Source: Alisma plantago-aquatica
Lineage: Eukaryota; Streptophyta; Magnoliopsida; Alismatales; Alismataceae
Direction of reading: 5' to 3'
NCBI GenBank assembly: GCA_963693085.1
Contig: OY856409.1
Coordinates: 518,980,803 to 519,044,802, forward strand
Length of the DNA stretch: 64,000 bases
Shown here: positions 45,460 to 58,623 of the stretch, piece by piece
Numbering within the stretch: position 1 is the stretch's first letter
Layout of the letters: each line of letters begins with the position of its first letter
Notes under the pieces: generated by a model
Seen by the model: the letters and a program-made list of their open reading frames with translations, nothing else
The model's database searches: none
Told to the model about the DNA's origin: nothing
Translations under genes and position numbers: made by a program

Positions 45460-48011
45460 AATTTTGACTCTGTTGGCAGACTCAACATGACATTTGGATT
45501 TTTTAGTCTATTGGATGATGTTTAAACTTTTTATTTATTTCATAATTTTAGAATAATTTTGTAAATTTTAGTTTTGTTTTATAGTCTTTAGTTTAATTTT
45601 GTAACTTTTTATTTTTTTAACTCATTGGTTTGTTTTTTGCAATTTTTATTCTTGTTTTGGTTAATTTTTGGTTTAGTTCAATAATATTTTTTAGCTTAGT
45701 ATTTTTTCTCTATATTAGATTTTGTTAACTTTGTGTTTCTATTCTTTTATAAAGAAAAAAAATTGTATCGTCATTCATTGCATAATTTTTTTTTAATAAA
45801 CTTAATACTCAAATTTCTCTATATTGAAATGCCATGTTAAGATAGAGTGGTGGACACCACAACTCAAGCAAAGTTAAGTGTGCGGTCATTATAATTATAT
45901 ATTAGTAAACTACTCAAGGCTCGTGCATAGTTTAAAGCAACATAATGGAAAATCATCACTGATGAAATTTCATGTATTATTAGGATGGATACATTGCCAA
46001 TTTCAATCAACATATTGAGGATGCTAATATAAGGAACCATTCTATGCAAATGATTTTCTTGAAGAGGCATGCTACAATCAATAATGTTTTAGGATTTATG
46101 GTGAAGAGCCTTACTATATGTATCAATATTCGCGTGACAGAGATGAGCGATGAATGACCACTAGAAAATGCTAGTAGACCAAAAATTAATCTAGATGGCC
46201 AACAAGCAATGCTACCTGATGTAAAAATACAAAACAAAAATTGGAGGCATAAATGGCTGATCTGATAGCACAAATCCCATCCAGTCATGTCACTTGAAGG
46301 TCAATTAGAGTGCTCCCCAAGAAATATGGAGCATCTCACATGCATGATTGATGGGGAGGATGATGTTTGTGTCATTCTTGAGGCAATGATGCAAGATACA
46401 TGACAATGCCATGAAATGAGGAGCCAAAGCTACATGTTGATATAGTGACATACACCACTAATTCTATTGCTTTTGATGCTGATTGGGCAGTAGACCAAGA
46501 GTAGTTGTACAAAAATATTTTTCAAGATGATTTCATAGATGAGACGGTTCCTCCTATGCCAGTACCACATCTTTTACATACTACCTTAGCCACATAAGAA
46601 GGTATACCATCTCTAGTCTTCACAGATAAGTAGATCCTAAGGCCACTAGACGGGCACCACTCCTACATTGTGCCATTTCTTCTTGATCCACACACTGCTA
46701 CTACACTTCTCTACTGATAGAAGAGTATTGGTGGATCATGCTAGATGGATTATGAGGTGAAAGACAAAACAAATTCAAGCATCCAGACAATACCTTTGAG
46801 ATACGACAATCACCTACTCACATTTTTGCACCATGGATCTCTCATGAATAAGGTGCCAACCCTTGCTCATATTCCTTTCAAATGGAACTTATTTGAGTTG
46901 CCATGACCTCCTAGATGAGCATAAAGGATTTCTCACCCTCCACATTGATTTTAGTGTTTGTTCAATGATGAGAAAATTTCTAAGCTTAGTGTGGAGGGTG
47001 GATGGTACATACTCCTATTCACTAACACTCATCTATTTTTATATTCTTATTTTTAATCTAATATGTTAGATTTGCATGTAGATTACTTTCACGGCATGCA
47101 TCTTAATTTGTTCTCATATAATTTATCATACAATCCTCTTTATCATACAATATGAAAACATACCAATAGTTAGAAATCACCCTTTTGTAGCCAATGGATA
47201 TACACATTGTGTTCCCCGAGCAGAATCAAATGAACATTTCTCTTTACTAATTAACACAACATGCTTGTGGAAGTGTCTTAGTCCTTCATGTGACATGATG
47301 TCATTGAATTTTTGTGTAAGATTGTCCCTCTTTCTGAATTGTAATGTATGAGATGCAAAAGTTCAACCCTCTTCTAGATTTATTCTATCACCATATCGCC
47401 CCACCATTCACCAAATAATAAAAAAGCCATAAAGTCTGCCAAACTCTAAGCTTGGGGTCTCAGACCCTCCTTCTCCCTCTATAAGCACTTCTTCTATACC
47501 CCTCTATATGTAATAGGTGCGTATCACTAAAAATAAAGAAACGATACCAATGTGTGCAACACGAAAAAAATGTGCAATATACGTAATTGCACTAATAAAA
47601 ATCAATCTTGACTCAATTAGAGGAGAGATTCATAATTTTTCTTTCATACCACATTCACTCTATTTTCTACCCATGGGAAGCAACCCCCAAATACAACCTT
47701 CAACAAACAAACATTATTCAGGTGCAAAAATCTCATAGGAATATGTGGAGTTATCTCAAAATATCAAGAATATTGCATTTTGTTTACATTGTAGGCTTTT
47801 GATATGAAAATATGTGTGCAAAGTAAAGTTGGGCAAAGAATATGGGAAGTGTTATATGATTTGAGGAAGTCGGCGTTTCTTGCACATGCTTGGTAGTGGG
47901 GATTCAAACATTGTACGAGTATGAGGCATTACACATTGGTTGGGGTTATTTATTTTGAGAGTGTTTTGAATTTTGTATTACTTAAGGACAAGCAATATAC
48001 AAGCTTGGAAT
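45460..48011 (+). other. Internal region of the Athila-like element, non-coding
   Basis: Begins with TTTTGACTCTGTTGGCAGACTCAAC, which resembles a decayed TTTGGCGCCGTTGCCGGGGACTCAAC-type primer site and leader. A T-rich stretch follows (45500-45800). Between 45840 and 47800 short open stretches exist on both strands, but none shows gag, protease or polymerase motifs. It ends with a GGACAAGCAATATACAAGCT polypurine-like tract before the right LTR. Confidence 0.6.
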
Positions 48012-48454
48012 TGTGATGCATGCCTATTCATCATGTTAAAACTTGCATTTTAGATTTAGTTTTGCATATTTTTTTCACATTCTACTCTATATTTCACTTA
48101 TTTTAAGTTTTAAGTAGTTTATGCAATTCGTTTGACATTTAATATTTTTTTCAATATTTTTATTTTAGGTTGATGTAAGAAGAAGAGAGAAGCAATTATC
48201 TCTTCATAAAAAGTTCAAGATAATGATCAAAGATTACGTATTCTCACTCTTCAAGTCGAACTTGGAGTGAGGTTTGTTGAAATATAGATGGTCACTCAAA
48301 TTTCCATAATCTTCGTATAAATACTCAAAATGATTTAAACGTCATTAGATGCAAAATTCAATTACCTTGAAAATAAGTATATAAATGATATATTCCACTC
48401 AGTCAACCCACCTTTGAATTTCTTTGGATATATATATATATATCTATATATATG

Positions 48455-48505
<51 letters not shown>

Positions 48506-49876
48506 CTGGTGTTACCGATCGGTCAATCAGAAGTCAACTTCATTTGCTTAATAACCAACACGAAATTTTTTACAATTCAGATCGACCAATCAACTTTGTG
48601 GGTCAGCTGATTTGCATGTAGGTGGAAATCCTTATCAGTTAGCGAGTCGCCCAACTAGAAAGCAGGTGGACTGAATTAAAAGTATACCTTAGTACTAAAA
48701 CGACTCTAGATTCTACATCCCATGTCAGAATGGAGTGGTTTAAGTTAGATTGGAAGCATAAATGAAGTACCTATGCAATGAATATAATTAATAACTATGT
48801 CCAATTGGATGTCTATCCATACACTACCCAAAGCTCTTTTGGTAGAAATCTACAACAAATGACTTAGAACCGTTGGATTAATTTGGACGTATCTAATATT
48901 TTGTGGGTCGATATGAAGGTACTTAGAAGACACCTATTATAATAGTTTACAATCTATTATCTACCATCCATGACCCTAACTACCACCAAGGAGATCCATA
49001 GGGAAATCAACGACTTGACATGGAGAAACACTTCACAAGAGGATATGATCGAAGATTGCAACCATCGCCCAAGGAGTTGTGACGAGACCAATGAGATTCT
49101 CCTCAATATGGATATATTCTTCATGAGATTCTTCTAATCCATATATTTTTGTACCGTGAATATTATTAGAGAGTACATCTTTTACTGGGACACAAACCTC
49201 GCTGCCTTGTTTCAGTTTCGACATTGTTAATTGTTATTTCTATGAATATCTAGATCTATAATTGGTTGATTAATGCTTGATTAATAGCTGGATCATTTAT
49301 ATTGAACGACTTTATAACCCTAGATGTAGAGGCCTTGAAATTTAGGATTATAACACCAAGCAATATAGTTGTGCCCCAGATGAGACCACATAAGGATGTT
49401 CACTGGGGTGACAAATTAAGGATCTATAATTAATAGGACCTCGAGCCTAGGGGGAGATCAGTGTATGTGGATTTCATACTATGAAAGGATATGAAATACC
49501 TTGGTTCCAATTTAGTATTCATATGATTGACTAATGCAATGTGTAGAATAATTGTGTAGGCATTGACGACAAACCTCATCATCCTGATAATTTTATCATA
49601 GTGTAAAATTCATTTCTTGCTTAGTTTAATATATTTTTCTTTCTTCGTTAATCTAAATAATCAAACAATCTTCAAATAGATTATCCTTGTTAATTTTTTT
49701 CTTAATTAGTCCAAAAATATAAACACTATTTAAAAAGTTGTCTTTTGGGGTTGATCCTTAACTGTACTATGATAAGACCCATTTGATTGCAGGTGGTGAC
49801 TATTTTACACTAGTTTAGGTAAACACATAGGAATTTATTCTTAGGTGAATTTCTTTTTCTATAATCTATCACATCA
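48012..49876 (+). repeat. Right LTR of the Athila-like element
   Basis: 1,865 bp, TGTGATGCATGCC...ATCACATCA, followed by ATACC. Contains a long TA/TATG microsatellite at 48427-48504 that the left LTR lacks at the same place. Confidence 0.85.
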
Positions 49877-49881
49877 ATACC

Positions 49882-51221
49882 ATAACATCTTTCCAGGATA
49901 TGAATTCATAGTTAAGATGATTTAATTCATCATTTTTTAAGAAAATCAGCTAAATAGATTACGGTTGGGCAAGATAAATCAATTGGACGAAGTTTGATAG
50001 ATAAAACCATACCTGGTTAATCTCTAAAAACTTTAGTAATTTGATAAAGAATGTAGAAAAGTGTTGGTTGAATGCCCTGAGAGCCATCATGCAATGATCA
50101 TAAAAGGGATATTATGACAACATATATTTTCTCTCCTATCTTATGTCCTTTCTTTCTCATCACTTGGCCTCTTACTTATTCTAATGTCAATTCCATGGTT
50201 TTATGGTTGTGGAACTCCAATTTAGTCACATAAATGTTCAATTTTACCAAATGTGACATTCATTTGTACTTTTGAACTATATATCATTCCTTAACATGCC
50301 ACCATCTTGCAACATTTATTGAACCTCACAAATTTGATTATATGGACTTCTAATAAATATCTTGTTTTACATCTCTCAATTATGAAGCAAAGGGCACAAA
50401 AATTGCCTCATACCCAAGTTATGGCCTTTTGAAATTGGCTCAAATTACTTTGGATTTAATTGATTATAGCTTGGAACCTTTTTGGGCCCAAAAGTTGGGG
50501 CACGGACCAATAGATACCACCTACAAGAAGGCTAACCCTAGCGTGCTCCTTTTTGAGTCGTTCGATCACACAGATCCATGATCCAATAGTTGCAGACTCG
50601 TCAACGACCTTTGTCCGTACTGTAGCAAAAGCTACAACTAGGCAACTTTGCCCTAGCCAATCCCCATCAATTTCAACAACTTCAGGTGAATTGAACCCTT
50701 CAACCTGTATGTCTCAACCTCTTCTCTCATTTCCCTCACTGCTTCCTCTCTTTCATGCAATCTACAACTATCTCCGCACCTTCCTCAAGCTCTAGTGACC
50801 ATGGCGACACCACCAAGTTGTTGGTTTGGGGCTTTGCCCCTCAATCACCCTCACCCGAAGATGAGGCTGGGGATGGACTCACAAATGTAGCCCAGTGGTG
50901 GGCGACCTACTTGTGGGGTCGTGTTCCCTGCCTTTCCCTCCTTCTCTCAGCTCTGAGAAGGGATCCTCCATGGCACTGTCACTGTTAGTGTAGGTCGAGC
51001 TCCTTGAAGATAGCAGATGACAACTGCTGGGATGGGCCACGAGTGACAACAAGTCCTGACCTAGTGGCCACAAGTTGCCCAGTTCAGCTCTAGGCGTTCC
51101 CCTTCCAGTAGACTGGAGGCCGACCGTAGCCCACTGGACGCATGCACCTAGGCGAAGGCACTCACCCTGGAACGTCAGATCCTGCTTCCATGATAGAGAT
51201 CAAGCAAATGATAAATATAAT
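49882..51221. other. Unassigned region, GC-richer at 50530-51190
   Basis: No gene recognised. The GC-richer part has open stretches on the plus strand (50553-50795, 50755-50988) rich in Ser/Thr/Pro/Leu without motifs. It could be the remnant of an LTR, because the Gypsy-3 LTR has a similar GC-richer block, but I cannot show homology. Confidence 0.4.
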
Positions 51222-54200
51222 GTAACAACCTCCCTTTTTCTAATGTTCTTGATGTAATATTTTGAAAAATCATAACTTGCTAATCCTTTGACCAATAATA
51301 GCAAATTCATTATACCATTTTATTCGTCTAAAAAAGGGTACAACCTGGGCATGCTTTTAGACCCTAAAACCCCTTTTTATTCACTATTTTGAATAAACTG
51401 TAAGCTTTAACTACTTTTGACCATAAGGAATGCTTGTTGACAATAAAGTTTGAATCTTTGATATTCAATCTACCTCCTACACCTCAAAATAGTAAATTCT
51501 ATGAATCGGTAGCACTATGTAAGACCTAATCACCATTCTTGCTTTTTGATTGACCTTGATGCATGTGACATATTATGAATATTACTGATATACCATGCTT
51601 TCTATCATGCTAATCTTGCATCTAAATGACATCTAATGCCTAATCAACATTGAAATTAGTAAGTTATGTCCTTTCATGATTCTAAGATATCTCCCTAATA
51701 TCCTTTTTGCTAAACTTTGATTCATATGACATCAAATAAATTAATGTGATACATGTATGATATTGCATGGTTTTACCTTAGTTATATGATGACTTTGATC
51801 TATTTTGTGTGTCATCTCTCCTTGATTCTTAAAATCAGTAGCCTTATTATGCTTTGAAACACTAAGACTTAATGATCAACCTTACTTATTCTATGGTGGT
51901 GTTTGAAATCCTAATTTTCCTAAATTGTGACCTATGTGACTTACTTGTTATGCTTGTACTTTAATAACAATGTGAATATTATTGTTATGTACTCCTCTAT
52001 CTAGTCAGAGTTGATCCTATTTTTCTTGACCCCTTGGATGCCCCGCGTGGCTCCTATGTTGACAATATAATGAATTAGATCGATACTTGCATGTATGTGA
52101 GAATGTTGAACTCAATGATGGTACATGATGCCTAGACCCTAGGGGACATCAACCCAACTTTGGATATGCTTCTTATATCCTAATCTTGCTGACCTAAACC
52201 ATATCTTATTCTTGTATGTCATGACTTGATAAGCTACAACAATTCTTGCTCTATTATGAGTCTTATGGCCTAGTTATGTACATAAGTGTCTTAAATCATG
52301 TCATGTCCATATTAGATGAATGGAACATTAAAATGACATGCAAATTGAACCACACCCTTGTGACAACCTATAAATCAGTAAAAGATCATCATATATGTAA
52401 ATAACCAACTATGAATCCAACTTGGCGAAAACTCTAAAATGGAAGTAATTAGAGTTAATGATGAGAACTAATACACATATGTAATCTTATTCTTAACCAG
52501 GTGTTGCTTTAGATATAGATGGTCAAGGATAGGTTGTGAAATCTCTAAAATCAGGTATGGGCTTTACATATTTACATGACTATGCATTTCTTACTTGAAA
52601 TGTGATACATATGTATGCTTGTTACTTGTTCAAATATTGCCATATATCATTTTAGTATTGTATGCGATGTTTATCTCATTGTTGTTGTTTTATAACTTAC
52701 AAACATAATATAGAAACTCCATTATATAAACCTCGTGCACCTGCCTAAAATTTTGGGGTAAGGACATAATATTGGGTGTAGGCTTGAGATGTCAAGATCA
52801 AATAGACAGTTGATAAGACGGTTGGCTCTTGGCAATGGCCTTGATGCTCCCTTAAGAATAGGGTTATCTAATCTTAAGTACCCTCATAGACTCTTCCAAT
52901 GGGAAGTTAGCCAATAAAAGTCCTTACAATTTCATGATATTGATGAATACATATTATGATAGTATAATTGGCATAAAATGACATAAAACACATGCTCTCA
53001 TTTTGCTAAATACTTAACCTATTTATTCTCATTTGTCTACTTCTGCAACTCTTTTCAAACTATGCAAAGCTTTTATATATGTAACTTTTAGCCCTATACT
53101 CAACACCTCATATGTTGACCCACTTGTTTCTCTTATTTTATAGGTTCAGAGATGGCTAGAAGTTAATTAGAATGGTGAGCTATGTTAGGTGTACTTGTTG
53201 TAAGATCCTTAGTGTACATGAGAAGACTTGTAAAATAGTACTCTTTAATATGTAATTGAAATATTGTAATAAGTCAATGTTGCTTAATAATACATGTTGA
53301 ATGTTAAGATTATTATTGGTGATTTTATCTTGTTATGCATTCATGTATGCTAAGATTTATGCTTCCACATTCATGCTTTGATAATACTATGATAGGGACA
53401 GATGCCTAGGTCCTATCACCATTGATTTTGTAGTCATTTGTAGTTAGGATTTGGATAATAAATGGTTCTGTGATAGGTGGTATCAGAGCATGAACAATAA
53501 CTACACCAAAAATTGCTCACATGAAACATAAGATAAACTCACCTTACATCTCAATCCTAAAAATTTAATAAGTTGTTCTTTGTGTACTGAGTTGACTTAG
53601 CCTCTAGATTAGAACCTAGATGTCTGAGAACTAGGTGTAGACTTGTGTAATCCTTGAATCTTTATTTTCTCCTCAATCTATCTTGTAGTATGGGATGTAA
53701 GTGCTAGATGATGAGAAGGTTGAGATCTTAATACAACCCTAGACATATGTTAACGACATGTACTTAGGGTAGCTACAGAGGTGTACATTATGTTCTTGGT
53801 AGTTCTCTAGGTTTCATGGTACTAGACTGCCTAATGAGTGTGGTAACTCGTTTTGGTTTTGGTTTTGATTGAATGAATTATGGTGGTTTCCATTACCCAT
53901 TTCATCGTTGGAGAAAACTTATTTCAAGTATAAGCAGATGTACATATAAAAATGTTACCGCATACAAAAAGGTAGTCAGCATCCATGTAACTGATGGCAA
54001 AGAGATTAAATGTTGGTCTATATAAGAGTGTTTTGATGATACATGTAGTCTCCAGAGTTGTTTAGAGCCATGATAAAGGTTATTCTAGTAAGTAGCCTAG
54101 ATAACCTAAGGTGATGATGATTATGATGATGTTTATGATGAACTATGACGATGATGATGATGACGACGATGATGTATGCATTGCTTCATGATAATATAAG

Positions 54201-54759
54201 TTGTTTCAAGTATGTTTCATGATATGAGATGAGTTTGACCATGAAACCATATTTAAACCTAACACCATGTATGGAAAATGACTTGGTTTATGTGTAGGTT
54301 GGCATTCTTGGTTGTGCCTAGTCTTGTACATGTTGAGATTCAATATGTGAGATATGGTTTAGGATCAACATAAGCATCGACCTCTTTACAAAGAAGGACC
54401 TCTAGCATGGGACATAAAATAAGGGTGAACTCTGTTGACTTGAGAGTTAAACATTATCCATATTTTGATAATGACTTAACCATTCCATTCATACGTATCT
54501 AATATGTTTGTTTAAGATTGATTTCAGGCTTTAGATACATGAAAATGATCAAATTACACAAGCCCTATCTTGTCCAAGTTCAAGTCAAAAGCAATGAAAG
54601 TGTGTAATTTGGAAAATCACTCCAAACCACCTTAGAATATTTTTATAATCACTTGTATTGATGATATGACTTGTAACTAACATGAGAAAAAATTAGGGAC
54701 ACTTAATTCCAATGTTTGGTCACTCTAAAACTATTTTGAAAAATGTGTCACAACAACTT
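51222..54759 (+). mobile_element. Gypsy-2: LTR and leader, cut by Copia-2
   Basis: LTR from TGTAACAACCTCCC at 51222 to about 53475, followed by a perfect primer site TGGTATCAGAGC at 53478-53489. The 1.27-kb interior (53490-54759) has no gag or pol motif and includes a GATGAT-type simple repeat (about 54110-54175). The TGTAACAACC start and the ...GGTTCTGTGATAG end before the primer site resemble those of Gypsy-1 and Gypsy-3. The rest of the element should lie beyond the nested insertions, outside the window. Confidence 0.65.
53478..53489 (+). other. Primer-binding site of Gypsy-2
   Basis: TGGTATCAGAGC, matching initiator Met-tRNA priming. Confidence 0.85.
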
Positions 54760-55889
54760 TGTTGGTCGAGTTTGAACCTCGACCGATGTGTGATGGATTT
54801 TTGAAAATGGATCAATTGGTCGAGTTGTACACTCACATAACTCAACCGACCAACTCACTGACCAAAATTGATCTTGACTCATCGATTGAGTTTCCTAGAA
54901 CAAACTTGACTGATAGTTTAAAAATTAGCTTTGTTGGTTAGTGGATCGGTTGAGTTATCTTTCTCAAAACTCGATCAAATGTACTGTATGGAAAACACAA
55001 AAAAAGTGATTCTAACCTTTGGAGAGTTGTTAGAAATGAAATAGATCCATTACAAGTTGTAAAATGGATATTTTTTATTCTTAAGTGATCCCACACTCAA
55101 AGGAACACCCCCAACTATAAATAGGACCTCTTGGAGTTCATTACAAGATTGCTCATTCATGCTATCCTTAGTCCTTGCTATAGTTGAGTGTGTTAAAACC
55201 CTTTGAACCCCTTTCTCTGTCTCTATTTACAAAGCATTTCGTGATCATGAGTGAGTTAGGCATGTTGTAAGAGATCTACCTCCATTTTATCTTGTAAATC
55301 TCTCATTCCTTCCATCTTCCCAATCCCCTTTCTCAAAGATCAATGGTTGAAGTGAGCTTCTTCGAGTGAAGGTGAAGCTGATGTTCTTCTTCAAGGTTGA
55401 AGAAGAGGTGAAGATCTTGTCCAGGTGAAGGAGAAGGGCAAGGTGAAGATTCAAGAAGAGTGGGTAATTCCTTCAAGGCCAGAGACTTAATGCAAGTGTG
55501 GGTAAGTCCTTGGTGAAGGATGAAGACATCTTGATCAAGTGGGTAAGTCCTTGTGTAGGTGAAAAACTCTTGTCTTAAATGGTTTATTCCTTGGATGTAT
55601 GGTGGTCTCCTTGTATCTCTTATGATGGAATATAAGTATACATGGGTTGTAAAGTCCTAGAGGTTGACCTCTCTAGGTAGTGGATTGACTATCTCCTAGT
55701 TTTGAGATTGGAACCACTCTAACCACCTTGTCCAAGTGTATGTTTCAATCTCTCTCATCCTTGCTATTCTTGCTTAGATAGGACTTCAAATTTTTCTTAA
55801 GCATTTAGTTTCAATTGATATAAAGATCAAACTATTCTTGTGAGAATTTTGAAGCTCTATTCACCCCCTCTAGAGCCCTAGATCCAACA
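54760..55889 (+). repeat. Copia-2 5' LTR, 1,130 bp
   Basis: TGTTGGTCGAG...GATCCAACA with 6-bp inverted ends (TGTTGG/CCAACA). It contains repeated GTCGAG/CGACCG motifs near the start and a TATAAATAG box at 55116-55124. The left boundary is inferred from the inverted ends because the second LTR is not in the window. Confidence 0.7.
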
Positions 55890-55891
55890 AG

Positions 55892-55903
55892 TGGTATCAG
55901 AGC
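55892..55903 (+). other. Primer-binding site of Copia-2
   Basis: TGGTATCAGAGC two bases after the LTR end. Confidence 0.85.
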
Positions 55904-55940
55904 AAAGATCTTCTCCAACACATATCTCACGAGACGAGAA

Positions 55941-58623
55941 GATGGGTGAGAACCTACTTGGTTCACTCAACCTAGAGGGAGACTTCTCCATGCGATCCCG
56001 GTCTTTGACGACACCAACTTCCTCTATTGGAAGAGGCATATGCAGTTCTACATTCGAGGGATGAACTTTGATATGTGGAAGGCGATGATTACACCCTACA
56101 AGGAGCCAACCGGAGCTGTGTCAACATGGAATGAAGTGGCCCTAAAAGATTCCCAACTCAATGCCAAAACAATTAGCATCCTCTATGCATCCCTCACCCC
56201 AACTAAGTTCAACCACATTTCCTCATGGGATGCAGCCTATGAGATATGGGATAAGTTATGCATCACTTATGAGGGCACAAATCAAGTGTAGGAGGCAAAG
56301 ATCTACATGTTGAATAGCCTCCTAGAGAACTTCAAGATGCAGAAGAAAGAAGGAGTTGCCGAGATGTACTCTAGGCTCAACATCATCATCAATGGCCTAG
56401 CTTCTTTGGGACACACTTTGGATATAGGAGAAATCAACCCAAAGATCTTGAGATCTCTACCAAATAGATGGGAGACAAAAGGTGACCTCAATTGAAGAAG
56501 TGAGAAGTCTTGGTGGCATTCGAACTGGGGAGCTTATTGGGAATCTACAAGCTAATGAGCCAAGACTTGAGAAGCAAGAAGAGGAAGCCAAGCAAGAAGA
56601 GAAGGAAGCAATAAAGATCAAATATAGTGCCTTCAAAGCTTAAGTGGAGGCTGTCATCCTTCAACAACAACTTGCTTTTTGGACCTCTCCCTCCTCCTCT
56701 AGTGAAGATGATGGGCCTAGTGAGCATGAAGCCAACTACTCCAAGGGAAAGCACTTCAAAGGAAAGCAATCTTCTACTTCTACTTCAAGGTTCTACAAGT
56801 GTGGTCAAAGAGGACACTACAATAGTGAATGTCCTAAGGCAAGAAATTGACACCACAAGAGCAGCTCTAAGAGGGAAGAAGAGTACAAGAAAGATAGAAA
56901 GTACAAGAGGAAGGAGAAGAATGAGAGGAGACACAAATATGCATCTCATGCAGCTTGGGAAGCATCATCCTCTAGTGGATCAAGCTCTGATGAAGATAGA
57001 GAGTGCCACCTTACACTCATGGCCTATACAAGCGAAGATATTGGTGAGATAAGTGAGGAAAAAGGAAGATGGATTATTGATAGTGGCTGCAGTAAACACA
57101 TGATAGGTGATATAAGCCATTTAAACAATTTCACTAAGAAGAAAGGAGGATTGATTACATTTTGGGACAACAAGAAAGGTAAGGTAAAAGGTTAGGGTGA
57201 TGTAGGTGAATCCTTGTATATCAAGAATGCCCTTTTTGTGTATGGCCTACATCACAATTTAATAAGTGTAAGTCAATAATGTGATAATGGTTACCTTGTG
57301 CTATTTACTTCTTTTGAATGCTTGATTCTAGTTTGCCTCACTTATCATGTCATATATAAGAGAACTAGAAGTGGTAATCTTTATGTAATTGTGCTTGAAT
57401 CTATCAAGCCTATTGTTGGTATATGCCTCAGGGTCAATTTGAATGATATTTCCCTTTGGCATTATCGACTTGGCCATGTAAATATGCATCAATTGAAGAA
57501 GTTGAGCAAAAAAGACTTGGTCAAGGGACTTCCCAAATTATATTTTGAAAAGGATGAGGAATGCCAACCTTGTAACTAAGGAAAGCAAACCAAGTCCTCC
57601 TTCAAATCCAAAGGAGTCCTTAGTACAAAGAGAGCTTTAAACTTCTCCACATTGATCTATTTGGACCAATGAGAACTCATTTGCTTCATGGTTCCAAGCA
57701 TTGTCTTGTTATTGTTGATGATTTCTGTAGATATAAGTGATACACTTGATGTTTTATCTAATCTTTGTAAATGATTTGAGAACGAATCATCTTTTCTGAT
57801 TATTTCCATCTGTAGTGATCATGGGGGAGAATTTGAAAATGATATTTTTAAACATTTTTGTGAAGAATCTGGCTATGCACATAACTTCTCTTCAACTCGA
57901 ACACCTCAACAAAATGGGGTTGTAGAGAGTAAGAACATGTCACTATAGGAAATGTCTAGGATCATGCTTTTAGAGCATGACACTCCAACAGGATGAAGCC
58001 GTTAGTACCTCATGTTTTGTGCAAAACTAGGTTTTCACTCATCCTTCTTTAAAGAAAACCCCCTATGAGCTATGGTGTGGTAGGAAGCCTTTATCGAGTA
58101 CTTTCATGTTTTCAGATGTCCTTGTTTTGTTTTGAACATGATAGATTCTCTTGACAAGTTTGATTCAAAATCATACAAGGTTTTATTTCTTGGATACAAC
58201 ACTACTAGCAAGGCTTATAGAGTGTTTAATGTTGATCTTGCTAAACTAGAAGAATCTATTAATGTTAATTTTATTGAGACTAACCCCTCTACTTACAAAG
58301 ATATTATTCCAAATGATGATGTTGTAGGTGATTTGATTCCTATCCTAAAAGAACTCAACATCACCCAAAGGAGAAAAGAGGTGGTTACTCAAGAAGAAGA
58401 GAAAGATGAAGAGAAGAAGGATCCAACTCCCCGCTTTGCAAAGAATCATCTAGAAGATATGATTTTAGGTGACCCTTTTGAAAGAGTGAAGATGTGGGCT
58501 GCCTTCAAAAAATAACAAGACAACAATGCCTTCATCTCACAACTCGAGTCAAAGATGCTCTTGGAGATGATGAATGGATCCTAGACATGTAAGAAGAATT
58601 GGAGCAATTCAAGAAGAACAAAG
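55941..58623 (+). pseudogene. Copia-2 gag-pol polyprotein, broken and truncated
   Basis: ATG at 55941 (MGENLLGSLN), then a frameshift into the gag body (DDTNFLYWKRHMQFYIRG, 55998-56051 onward). A stop ends the frame at 56289-56291. Zinc knuckle at 56791-56832 reads FYKCGQRGHYNSEC: the first Cys is Phe. Protease WIIDSGCSKHM has the catalytic DSG at 57079-57087. The pre-integrase block is LWHYRLGHVNMHQL (57453 onward). Integrase keeps all three acidic residues: LHIDLFGP (Asp 57654-57656), SDHGGEF (Asp 57817-57819) and QQNGVVES (Glu 57925-57927). The open stretch 58132-58515 is the integrase C-terminal region. Reverse transcriptase begins DDEWILDM-stop-EELEQFKKNKV and is cut by Gypsy-3. Many stops and frameshifts make it inactive. 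Confidence 0.85.

Larger units (their letters stand above)
43626..49876 (+). mobile_element. Complete LTR retrotransposon with decayed interior (Athila-like Gypsy)
   Basis: Direct repeats 43626-45459 and 48012-49876 begin TG and end CA and are flanked by ATACC (43621-43625 and 49877-49881), so both ends are exact. A primer-site-like stretch and a T-rich leader follow the left LTR, and a GGACAAGCAA...AAGCTTGG tract precedes the right LTR, as in Athila and related Gypsy elements. No gag or pol motif survives in the 2.5-kb interior, so it is non-autonomous or fully decayed. Lineage is inferred from the primer site and polypurine region only. Confidence 0.82.
54760..58623 (+). mobile_element. Copia-2: Ty1/copia element, 5' part, inserted in Gypsy-2
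   Basis: LTR 54760-55889, primer site 55892-55903, then gag, protease and integrase in Copia order, and the first codons of reverse transcriptase where Gypsy-3 is inserted at 58624. The remainder is presumably on the far side of Gypsy-3, outside the window. Confidence 0.85.

Noticed and set aside
48424..48621. Open frame starting with repeated Ile-Tyr residues
   Set aside because: It is a translation of the TA microsatellite in an LTR.
50553..51257. Host gene fragment with Ser/Pro-rich peptide
   Set aside because: No motif, no splice pattern and several overlapping frames; no support beyond composition.
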